Shown here: positions 6,414-12,011 of the stretch, one piece after another
Layout: each line of letters opens with the position of its first letter
Numbering within the stretch: position 1 is the first letter of the stretch
Origin: Chloroflexota bacterium
GTDB taxonomy: Bacteria; Chloroflexota; Anaerolineae; UBA7937
Reading direction: 5' to 3'
DNA length: 12,011 nt
Assembly (NCBI GenBank): GCA_003453555.1
Contig: DMLA01000026.1
Coordinates: 1 to 12,011 of the forward strand
Translations under genes and position numbers: made by a program
The notes under the pieces: model-generated
What the model was told of the DNA's origin: nothing
Databases searched by the model: none
The model's input: the letters and a program-made list of their open reading frames with translations, nothing else

Positions 6414-8480
6414 TTGAGCAAAGGAGTCCCTTTCGCCAACCCGTACGTGATAGATAAGCCGGTCGTTGCAGCCTCCCATTTCTATGGGCGGCTCGATCTT
6501 TTGGCCTGGATAGAGAGCAGCCTCGATAAGGGGCAACGACTCTTGGTAGTGCAAGGCCCCCACCGTATGGGGAAGAGCTCCCTTCTTCACCAATTGGGTG
6601 TCCATCTTGGCTCTAAATATATGGTGTTCCCGATAGGGGAGATGGCCGAGTCCGGGCTGGATTTACTCCTCTGGCAGATAGCCTTGGCTATGACCGGGAG
6701 CCTGCCAGAGGAGCCGAAGAGGGAAGATTTCGAAGGCCAGCCCTCCTATTTCGGGGAGGAGTTCCTCCCTCGACTCTCCAAAGCGGTGGGGGGAAAGAGC
6801 CTTCTTTTGGCTCTGGATGATTTTCATCTCTGGGGAGGGGGCGACTCAGCGCTTCAGGCCGAACTCCTCTCCTATCTAACCTCACTAAACCTACCCCTTC
6901 TTTTGACCTGGGAAGGGCCCATAGGAGAGATGCTCTCCCAGGCTCTAATATGGAGGTTGGGCCCCCTGGATCGCGAGGAGGCAGAGCGGCTTATCACTGA
7001 GCCTAGCGCAGAGATCCTCGATTACGATTATGAGGCCCAAGAACGGATTCTAGCCCTCACCTCCGGCCACCCCTACTTCGTTCAACTCCTCTGCTACGCC
7101 CTCTTTGAACGATGTGTTTCCAAGCGTTGGGTGCTCAGGCAGGATGTTGACGAAGTGGTGCCGGAGACTGTGGCCTTGGGCGAGGGTTATCTAGAGCACC
7201 TTCTCGCCGCCTCCTCTCCCCAGGAGCGGGTGGCGCTGGCGGCCCTGGGCGCTATGCGAGGCATCCACGGCCTTATCCTGGAGGAGGAGGTGTGCTACCT
7301 CTTGCAACGGAGGAGGATACGCCTTTCTCCAGAAGAGTTAAGGGTGGCTTTGCATCGCTTGGTAGAGCGAGGGCTTCTGGTGAGCATGGCTCCCCATACC
7401 TATCGCTTCCAAGTCGAACTATTGAGGGTTTGGCTGGGGAAAGCAGGGGAGTTTGGAAGATCCTTGGTCGGGGAAGTGAGGCCTGGCAAAAGAGGGCCTG
7501 GCCTTCAGAGGTTCTTCTGGCCAGTGGCCGCGGCTTTAGTGGTGATCCTGCTTTTTCTGTGGTCGATGAGTTCGCGCTGGCAACCTCCTAGTGGTGGGGA
7601 AGGGGGGCAGGGAGGGCCGGTATCGCCTACTCCTACGAGTCGTGCCGGTATAGGGGTTTCTCCCACAGAGCCACTGCCCCCTCGCCAGAGCATAGCCTAC
7701 ATGTTTTGGGAGGAGGAGAGCGGCAGTTGGGAGATCTATCTTATGGCCAGCGATGGCTCGAACCGCACCCCCTTGACCCAAAACGAGGTGAATGATACCG
7801 GGCCTTCTTGGTCCTATGACGGGCGTCTTGTTTTCGTCTCCGAACGGGATGGGAACCGGGAGATATATCTTATGGACGCTGATGGCTCGAAACAGGTTAA
7901 CCTGACCCGGAACCCAGCCCCGGACTCCAGCCCTTCCTTCTCGCCCGATGGGAGGAGGATAGTCTTCGCCTCCCGTCGGGATGGCAATTGGGAGATCTAT
8001 ATCATGGATGCCGATGGCTCGGACCAGGCCAGGGTGACCTTCAATGAAAAGCCGGACTACGCGCCTGCCTGGTCTCCCGATGGGACGAGGATAGCCTTCG
8101 TCTCTGAGCGGGATGGGAACAAAGAGATTTACGTGATGGAGACCGATGATTGGGAGGAGACGAGGCTCACCCACAATGAGGCCACCGATACCTCGCCCGC
8201 CTGGTCTCCGGATGGGGCGAAGATAGCCTTCGAATCCTACCGGGATGGGGACATGGAGATCTACATCATGAACGCCGATGGTTCCGGGCAACGGAATCTG
8301 ACCAACGACCATACCGCTGATGATCATGGGCCCTCCTGGTCCCCCGATGGCTCCCAGATAATCTACTACTCTAACCGTGATGGCAACTGGGATATATACA
8401 GGATCGGGGTCGATGGAACGGGCAGGGTGAACTTGACCGAGAGCGCCGAGGCGGAGCAAGGGCCGGCCTGGAGGCCGTAG
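6414..8480 (+). CDS. Membrane-anchored AAA/STAND-like ATPase fused to a C-terminal TolB-type six-bladed propeller
   Basis: 688 residues from TTG 6414; no ATG occurs before the P-loop, and AAAGGGG lies upstream. Residues 1-340 form an NTPase module: FYGRLDLL (23-30), Walker A GPHRMGKSS (48-56), Walker B LLLALDDFH (130-138), a DREEAERLITEP region and SGHPYFVQLLCYAL (217-230), then a winged-helix-like stretch. This resembles archaeal-type and STAND P-loop ATPases. A single membrane span lies at about 366-386, followed by a Gly/Pro/Ser/Thr linker (390-424). Six repeats of about 43 residues follow (from about 427, 471, 514, 558, 602 and 647), each built around RDGNxEIYxMDADGS, then LT, then PSWSPDG. 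That is the PD40/TolB-like beta-propeller pattern. There is no N-terminal signal peptide, so the expected topology is ATPase inside and propeller outside. The propeller probably binds protein, peptide or glycan and signals inward. Function is inferred; no specific partner is visible. Third gene of the rhomboid operon. Confidence 0.88.
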   Translation: MSKGVPFANPYVIDKPVVAASHFYGRLDLLAWIESSLDKGQRLLVVQGPHRMGKSSLLHQLGVHLGSKYMVFPIGEMAESGLDLLLWQIALAMTGSLPEEPKREDFEGQPSYFGEEFLPRLSKAVGGKSLLLALDDFHLWGGGDSALQAELLSYLTSLNLPLLLTWEGPIGEMLSQALIWRLGPLDREEAERLITEPSAEILDYDYEAQERILALTSGHPYFVQLLCYALFERCVSKRWVLRQDVDEVVPETVALGEGYLEHLLAASSPQERVALAALGAMRGIHGLILEEEVCYLLQRRRIRLSPEELRVALHRLVERGLLVSMAPHTYRFQVELLRVWLGKAGEFGRSLVGEVRPGKRGPGLQRFFWPVAAALVVILLFLWSMSSRWQPPSGGEGGQGGPVSPTPTSRAGIGVSPTEPLPPRQSIAYMFWEEESGSWEIYLMASDGSNRTPLTQNEVNDTGPSWSYDGRLVFVSERDGNREIYLMDADGSKQVNLTRNPAPDSSPSFSPDGRRIVFASRRDGNWEIYIMDADGSDQARVTFNEKPDYAPAWSPDGTRIAFVSERDGNKEIYVMETDDWEETRLTHNEATDTSPAWSPDGAKIAFESYRDGDMEIYIMNADGSGQRNLTNDHTADDHGPSWSPDGSQIIYYSNRDGNWDIYRIGVDGTGRVNLTESAEAEQGPAWRP
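7692..8477 (+). repeat. Six tandem propeller-coding repeats, about 130 bp each
   Basis: The DNA coding for the six propeller blades keeps recognisable near-repeats: GGGATGGGAAC-like, GAGATCTAT, GATGGCTCG and CCCGATGG segments recur every 129-135 bases. Identity is partial, so these are old duplicated protein repeats rather than recent DNA amplification. Confidence 0.7.
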
Positions 8481-8487
8481 GGCCTTC
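8470..8487 (+). terminator. Weak hairpin at the end of the ATPase-propeller gene
   Basis: GGAGGCC and GGCCTTC form a 7-bp stem (one G-U pair) around a four-base loop that contains the stop codon. The downstream sequence is pyrimidine-rich but lacks a clear T-run, so termination is uncertain. Confidence 0.25.
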
Positions 8488-8514
8488 TCTTACCTTAAAA
8501 TTGAGCCCCTGCTA

Positions 8515-8543
8515 TTGACAGGGGGCGTACTTTCTGCTACAAT
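8515..8543 (+). promoter_or_regulatory. Strong sigma70 promoter of the metalloprotease gene
   Basis: TTGACA (8515-8520) is a perfect -35, followed by an optimal 17-base spacer and TACAAT (8538-8543, 5 of 6). It is the best promoter in the window. The transcript should start near 8550, leaving an untranslated leader of roughly 240 bases before the GTG at 8792. Confidence 0.8.
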
Positions 8544-8549
8544 GGTTTT

Positions 8550-8689
8550 GCCATAGTACCAAAGTACCATCATGCCTGCGGAAGGATAAGATATAGCGGG
8601 GGCGAAGAAGCCTAGCCTGGACTATTGGATGCCCAGAGGCTAGGCGGAGCCGGTGGCCTAATTGACCGCAAAGTTCCGTTGGCTTTTTT
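8550..8689 (+). promoter_or_regulatory. Structured 5' leader, candidate riboswitch or transcription attenuator
   Basis: The gene-free stretch 8481-8791 holds the promoter and this leader. GCCTAGCC (8610-8617) and GGCTAGGC (8638-8645) form a perfect 8-bp stem with an inner TGG/CCA. Next, AGCCGGTGG (8648-8656) can pair with CCGTTGGCT (8676-8684) in a 9-bp stem with three G-U pairs, running into six T (8684-8689), which is terminator-like. A competing pairing, CGGT (8651-8654) with ACCG (8665-8668), would block that terminator stem. A short direct repeat of AGTACC lies near the 5' end (8556-8569). The arrangement promoter, about 60 bases, hairpin, conditional terminator and gene is typical of riboswitches and attenuators. 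I could not match the core to a known class. GACCGCAAAG recalls part of the c-di-GMP-I core, but the rest is not recognisable. Confidence 0.45.
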
Positions 8690-8718
8690 GTCTTGGAGAG
8701 TAGTATGTCCTGTGTCTG

Positions 8719-8764
8719 AAAGGAGGTGATGGGGCGGGAGAATGGTTTGACAGTGGAGTCTTGA
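8719..8764 (+). promoter_or_regulatory. Full anti-16S Shine-Dalgarno with possible 11-codon leader ORF
   Basis: AAAGGAGGTGAT (8719-8730) is complementary to the end of 16S rRNA over its whole length. It overlaps an ATG at 8729 that opens an 11-codon frame, MGRENGLTVES, ending at TGA 8762-8764, 27 bases before the protease start. The spacing of two bases from AGGAGG to this ATG is too short for efficient starting. It may instead be a ribosome standby site, or a leader peptide with poor initiation. Confidence 0.3.
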
Positions 8765-8791
8765 GAGAGAATTTTGGAAGGAGGAAAGTAG

Positions 8792-10834
8792 GTGAGAAAG
8801 AAAGTATTTGCGGTGTTAGTGATAGTGGGTTTGCTGGCCGCGATGCTATCGGCGGCGCTGCCGGCCGGCGCGTCGGAACCGCCGCCGGATTATCGGCCTG
8901 TGGATGTGGGCCCGGAAATTCGCGAATGGGCCGCGACTCCGGACCGCATCCAAGCCCCGCGAGGTAGGTTGCCTGACCCGGTTCGCCAGCATGGAGGTAA
9001 GAAGTCCGGTGGAGATAAGCCTGGTGCGGAGGCATCGTCAACCAGTGGAGATTGCATCCTGGACGCCAAGTACTTCCTGGCGCTGGACACGGTGATGGGC
9101 TACTACTTCTTCGACGTGTTTTACCTGATGGCAGATGGGTCAGAGGCCCAGATCTGGGTACAGGCTGACCTCAGCTGGCCCGAGGGCGACCCACGCCCGA
9201 CGCCGATCATCACCTGCGAGCAAGCCCAGTACATGCTTGGGGAGTTCGAGAACAACATCTACCCCAAGGAGATCGACTTCTTCGGGGCTCCGGACTTCCA
9301 TGATGGGTCGGCCTCTCTGCTGGAGGCGTGGGGCTATGTGCCGCCTGGATACTACTACGATTCCGCTGGTCGGCAAGTGATCCTCGTCGAGAACGTCAGG
9401 GATGACAACTACTACGATCCGGGGTATCCCCTCTACATTGCCGGGTTCTTCTCCCCATCTCTTGAGGCCTACTTTGACCGCAACACGATGACGATCGATG
9501 CCTACGATTGGGAGAATAGGACTGGCCCCGGCGTGGCGCGTCCTTATCTCTACGAGGGTGTCTTCGCGCACGAGTATCAGCACCTGTTGCACTCAGACTA
9601 CGACCCCGCCGAGGAGAACTGGATCAACGAAGGCCTCTCCGACTGGGCCGAGGGATTGTGCGGCTACGGCATCCCCGATAGCCACGTGAGCGACTTCGCG
9701 GAGATGCCCGAGAACTCCCTCGTGGTGTGGGGCGACCAGGGCGACCTGGAGATCCTGGCCGACTACGGTATTGCGTACATGTATCAGGAGTACATGTACG
9801 AAAACTTCGGCGAGGGCTTCATCAAGGCTGAGTTCTTGGATGGTTCACTCCAAGGCATCGCCAGCGTTGATTCGGTGCTGGCGGGATTTGATACGACCTT
9901 TGCCGACACCTTCCATGACTTCTCGGTGGCGGCGTACACCATAGGAGCCTTCAGCCTAGAGGAGTTGGTTGACTTCCAGGTTGATGTTCGGCCCCCCGGC
10001 CCCGGCGAGCCACGGAACCCCGAGGCCTACGCCACGCCTGGTGCACCTCCCTGGGGCAGCGACTACTACCTCATCCACGGCTACGAGCAGGTCGCCAATT
10101 TCCGGTTCAACGGCTACGCCTTCAACCCCTTAACGTGGACCTCGGACGGCGACGTCTTGTGGAGTGGCTCAGGTGACCTCCTCGACAACTGGGCGATCTT
10201 CGAGGCCACAGGCGGCGGCACCCTCACCTTCGACACCATGTACGACATCGAGCCATTGTGGGACTTCGGCTTCGTGCAGGTGTCCACGGACGGCGGGTAC
10301 ACCTGGACCAGTCTAGAGAACGAATACACCACTTACGACCACGATCCGGACGCTCATCCCAAGGTGGTGGAGAATCTGCCCGGCCTGACAGGGGACAGTG
10401 GCGGCTGGCTGACCATGAGCTTCGACCTCACTGCCTACGCGGATAAAGACATCCTGATCGGGTTCCGCTACGTGACCGACTGGGCGGTTGCCGAGCCTGG
10501 CTGGTACATCGACGATGTCTGTGTGAATGAGACGCTGATCTCCGACGGCTCATCGACGGACGCCTTCATGAGCCTGAATGAGGTGCTAGGCATCGAAAAC
10601 GACTACACCGTGACCTTCATCGGTGAGCGCATCCGGCGGGATGAGCCCGAATATGAGGTACGGACCATCATGTCGGGCGGCTATGTGTCCGACTGGGCCC
10701 CCATCCGCAAGATGTTCAACAACTATCGTCAACTGGTAATGCTGGTCACCTACGAGGCTGTGCAGGGAGTGACCTCCTACGCTGACTACACCTTCGAGAT
10801 CGATCACCGCGGTGGCGTGCACATCAACAAATAG
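8792..10834 (+). CDS. Secreted zinc metalloprotease (HExxH gluzincin-like, M6/M30-like) with MAM/jelly-roll-type domain
   Basis: 680 residues from GTG 8792, with AAGGAGG seven bases upstream. Residues 1-27 form a signal peptide (MRKK, hydrophobic core, AGA cleavage site). A disordered Pro/Gly/Lys stretch runs to about 85 and may be a propeptide. The catalytic core has FAHEYQHLLH, with zinc ligands H260 and H264 and catalytic E261. The downstream WINEGLSDWAE offers E280 as the third ligand, so it reads as HExxH-x15-E of gluzincin type. That resembles M30 hyicolysin-like enzymes and proteins annotated as immune inhibitor A-like. Residues about 455-580 look like the beta-sandwich MAM/choice-of-anchor J domain found in immune inhibitor A proteases (VQVSTDGGYTW, GWYIDDVCVN). 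A further beta-rich domain fills 590-680. No membrane anchor or sortase signal is seen, so it is probably released. Codon choice (GAC, TAC, CTG, ATC) differs from the flanking genes, suggesting transfer or strong expression. Confidence 0.88.
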   Translation: MRKKVFAVLVIVGLLAAMLSAALPAGASEPPPDYRPVDVGPEIREWAATPDRIQAPRGRLPDPVRQHGGKKSGGDKPGAEASSTSGDCILDAKYFLALDTVMGYYFFDVFYLMADGSEAQIWVQADLSWPEGDPRPTPIITCEQAQYMLGEFENNIYPKEIDFFGAPDFHDGSASLLEAWGYVPPGYYYDSAGRQVILVENVRDDNYYDPGYPLYIAGFFSPSLEAYFDRNTMTIDAYDWENRTGPGVARPYLYEGVFAHEYQHLLHSDYDPAEENWINEGLSDWAEGLCGYGIPDSHVSDFAEMPENSLVVWGDQGDLEILADYGIAYMYQEYMYENFGEGFIKAEFLDGSLQGIASVDSVLAGFDTTFADTFHDFSVAAYTIGAFSLEELVDFQVDVRPPGPGEPRNPEAYATPGAPPWGSDYYLIHGYEQVANFRFNGYAFNPLTWTSDGDVLWSGSGDLLDNWAIFEATGGGTLTFDTMYDIEPLWDFGFVQVSTDGGYTWTSLENEYTTYDHDPDAHPKVVENLPGLTGDSGGWLTMSFDLTAYADKDILIGFRYVTDWAVAEPGWYIDDVCVNETLISDGSSTDAFMSLNEVLGIENDYTVTFIGERIRRDEPEYEVRTIMSGGYVSDWAPIRKMFNNYRQLVMLVTYEAVQGVTSYADYTFEIDHRGGVHINK

Positions 10835-10865
10835 GTGCAGCGCTCCCCACATCCGTTGACGCAGA

Positions 10866-10904
10866 AGAGCCCGTCTTCACGGAGGCGGGCTCTCGCTTTA
10901 TTTC
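10866..10904 (+). terminator. Intrinsic terminator of the metalloprotease gene
   Basis: Left arm 10866-10877 (AGAGCCCGTCTT) pairs with right arm 10882-10893 around a CACG tetraloop. The 12-bp stem includes two G-U pairs and an uninterrupted 8-bp GC-rich base. CGCTTTATTT follows. The stem may also stop the convergent lipoprotein transcript, though the T-run on that side is poor. Confidence 0.85.
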
Positions 10905-10916
10905 TGTGGCTGCTCA

Positions 10917-11462
10917 TCAGTCAGCAGGCATCCAAGGTTTTCCGTCCATTATCTCGCCGGGGTCTATAGGAATCAGCGGAAAGATAGGCACCCCGTACTC
11001 ATCACATAGCACAGCCTGCTCTCCTCCTGCGTGATACTCATATACTTTATCGTTCACCCTCATCACCACCCTCCACCCCGGTACGATGACCTGGGCGTAA
11101 ACCATCCCCGGCTGCGGACAGCCCAGGCTGGTGTCAGGCCACTCTACCTCTTCAACTTCTACTACTGCGATCTCCTCGCTGGAGATACCCAGCCAATCGG
11201 CTAGAGCCTCTTGCGCGCGCTCCTCGATGGCACCACCAGAAAGACAGGGGCCCCCAGGTTGAGGAGTCGAAATCGCGGGGGGTTGGGTCATATCCGTAGG
11301 GGAAGGCGTGGGCTGCAAAGTCGGAGTGCTGGTCAGGGTTGGCGCGGGGCTCAAAGTTGGGGGACTGGCCAGGGGAGTGGTTCCAACCTGGCAGGCAACC
11401 GCCACGGCCAGTAGTAAGATAGCAAATATTAGCCCCAGATTGTGCCTCTTGCAGATATGCAC
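10917..11462 (-). CDS. Small lipoprotein with Thr/Pro-rich linker and Cys-containing C-terminal domain
   Basis: 181 residues from GTG 11462, which has GAGG six bases upstream. A GTG at 11474 would add four residues but has no visible ribosome site. The N-terminus is a lipoprotein signal: basic residues, a hydrophobic stretch and lipobox AVAC with Cys24 as the lipidated residue. Residues 27-70 form a Pro/Thr/Ser linker typical of surface lipoproteins that hold a domain away from the membrane. The globular part (73-155) includes an acidic helix and VEVEEVEWPDTSLGCPQPGM (101-120), YAQVIVPGWRVVM (122-134) and YEYHA (141-145). It has Cys73, Cys115 and Cys153. I know this WPDTSLGCPQPG domain as a recurring uncharacterised module in secreted bacterial proteins, and no activity can be assigned. 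It is the last gene of the yggT-yggU group and converges on the metalloprotease. Confidence 0.82.
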   Translation of the reverse strand: MHICKRHNLGLIFAILLLAVAVACQVGTTPLASPPTLSPAPTLTSTPTLQPTPSPTDMTQPPAISTPQPGGPCLSGGAIEERAQEALADWLGISSEEIAVVEVEEVEWPDTSLGCPQPGMVYAQVIVPGWRVVMRVNDKVYEYHAGGEQAVLCDEYGVPIFPLIPIDPGEIMDGKPWMPAD

Positions 11463-11486
11463 CTTTGACCTCACTATATAGACGGG

Positions 11487-11804
11487 CTAGGAAGTGGTAA
11501 AGTTCCCGAACCTTTTCCTCGCTTCCTTCTCCGACAGACCCCTTACTCTTATGGTCTTATTCCTGACCCTCTGCCCCCTCACTATCTCCACCTGTCGCTT
11601 TCTTACCCCTAGCGCCTGGGCTAGGAATTCCACTAGCGCCTCGTTAGCCTTCCCTCTTATCGGCGGAGCTGTTATCCGTACTCTTAGGGCCCCTCCCTCC
11701 ACCCCCACGATCTCGTTCTTTTTGGCTCTGGGCACTACTCGAACGGGGAAGGTGAGAGAGCCGTCCTTCTCCTGAATCGCTAGCCCAGTGGCTTCTTCAC
11801 TCAT
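11487..11804 (-). CDS. yggU: DUF167 / YggU (UPF0235) family protein
   Basis: 105 residues from ATG 11804. The family pattern is clear: FPVRVVPRAKKNEIVGV (19-35), LRVRITAPPIRGKANEALVE (40-59) and GQRVRNKTIRV (77-87). Length matches the usual 90-110 residues. It is a small soluble alpha/beta protein whose function is not established. Its classic neighbour is yggT, which ends ten bases upstream here, so the two are cotranscribed. Family assignment is secure; the only open point is its role. Confidence 0.93.
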   Translation of the reverse strand: MSEEATGLAIQEKDGSLTFPVRVVPRAKKNEIVGVEGGALRVRITAPPIRGKANEALVEFLAQALGVRKRQVEIVRGQRVRNKTIRVRGLSEKEARKRFGNFTTS

Positions 11805-11814
11805 GTCTATTTTC

Positions 11815-12011
11815 TCAGTAGAGGGAGAGCAAGAGTTGCCTGAGAACCGTTTGCACTACTTGTAGGAGGACGAGGGCTACCAGGGGGCTGAAATCTATCA
11901 TCCCTGTGGGAGGGAGAAACCGGCGGATGGGAGCCAAGACGGGCTCGGTCACCCGATGGATGAAGAGCGATATAGGGTGATAGGGGTCAAAGCGGACCCA
12001 GGAGAGGATCA
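11815..12011 (-). CDS. yggT: YggT family integral membrane protein, C-terminal part
   Basis: Partial: 65 codons read in from the window edge to the TGA at 11817-11815. Visible sequence includes ILSWVRFDPYHP, then FIHRVTEPVLAPIRRFLPP, then GMIDFSPLVALVLLQVV. This is the typical second half of a YggT repeat: a Trp-containing helix end, the TEPxLxPIRRxLP loop and the DFSP motif opening the last membrane helix. The protein ends soon after (RQLLLSLY). YggT proteins are small inner-membrane proteins linked to cell shape, division or osmotic tolerance, without a settled biochemical role. It is followed after ten bases by yggU, the conserved order. Confidence 0.9.
   Translation of the reverse strand, partial: ILSWVRFDPYHPISLFIHRVTEPVLAPIRRFLPPTGMIDFSPLVALVLLQVVQTVLRQLLLSLY

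Noticed and set aside
7536..8459. 307-codon open frame on the minus strand opposite the propeller repeats
   Set aside because: It is antisense to the clearly coding propeller. The frame stays open because the repeated codons of the blades avoid stops on the other strand. Its translation is a low-complexity Ile/Pro/Gly repeat with no domain.
7692..8477. Regular near-repeats considered as a CRISPR-like or satellite array
   Set aside because: The repeats are in frame, imperfect, about 130 bases apart and encode propeller blades. There are no unique spacers.
8595..8668. tRNA-like start (GCGGGGGC and AGCCTGG) in the protease leader
   Set aside because: No T-loop TTC motif, no acceptor-stem match and no anticodon arm could be drawn; the stems form other hairpins.
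8655..8690. c-di-GMP-I riboswitch call for the leader
   Set aside because: Only a GACCGCAAAG piece resembles the core. The upstream GGCAAACC-like strand, the tetraloop hairpin and the closing helix are not recognisable, so no class was assigned.
8747..8775. Second perfect TTGACA upstream of the protease gene
   Set aside because: With 17 bases spacing the -10 would be AATTTT, a poor match, and the upstream promoter at 8515-8543 is far better.

Overview
The window looks like a chromosomal segment of a free-living bacterium, most likely a member of the Chloroflexota (Anaerolineae-like). That placement is inferred, not proven. It rests on the gene families present (GT87 and GT-C-like membrane proteins, an ATPase/TolB-propeller fusion, a Thr/Pro-rich lipoprotein, a YggT-YggU pair), moderately high GC, frequent GTG and TTG starts, and good sigma70-type promoters. 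No rRNA, tRNA, CRISPR array, transposase or prophage gene is visible.

Minus strand, about 1-4935: a cell-surface glycan or glycolipid block. A polyprenyl-phosphate-mannose-type GT2 synthase (4228-4935) is followed 8 bases later by a zinc-ribbon SAM methyltransferase (3308-4219), and a terminator-like hairpin sits on the methyltransferase stop codon. A fresh promoter appears to drive three polytopic membrane proteins: a GT-C-like protein (1709-3178), a GT87 mannosyltransferase-like protein (433-1617) and, through an ATGA overlap, a third membrane protein cut off by the window edge (1-436). The likely logic is that the GT2 enzyme makes a lipid-linked sugar donor which the membrane enzymes use on the outer face.

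Plus strand, 4968-8480: a divergent promoter pair lies between the GT2 gene and a rhomboid protease gene. The rhomboid, a coiled-coil C4 zinc-ribbon protein and a membrane-anchored AAA/STAND-like ATPase carrying an external six-bladed TolB-type propeller are packed as an operon (1-nt overlap, then a 5-nt gap).

Plus strand, 8481-10904: a near-consensus sigma70 promoter is followed by a leader of about 240 nt. The leader has a strong hairpin, a terminator-like hairpin with six T, and a perfect anti-16S Shine-Dalgarno. Then comes a secreted HExxH metalloprotease with a MAM/jelly-roll-like domain and a strong terminator. The promoter-hairpin-terminator-gene layout looks like a riboswitch or attenuator and is the best candidate here for something undescribed. 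The protease gene also differs visibly in codon choice from its neighbours.

Minus strand, 10917-12011: a conserved housekeeping group reads yggT (partial), yggU/DUF167 and then a small lipoprotein, convergent with the protease gene.
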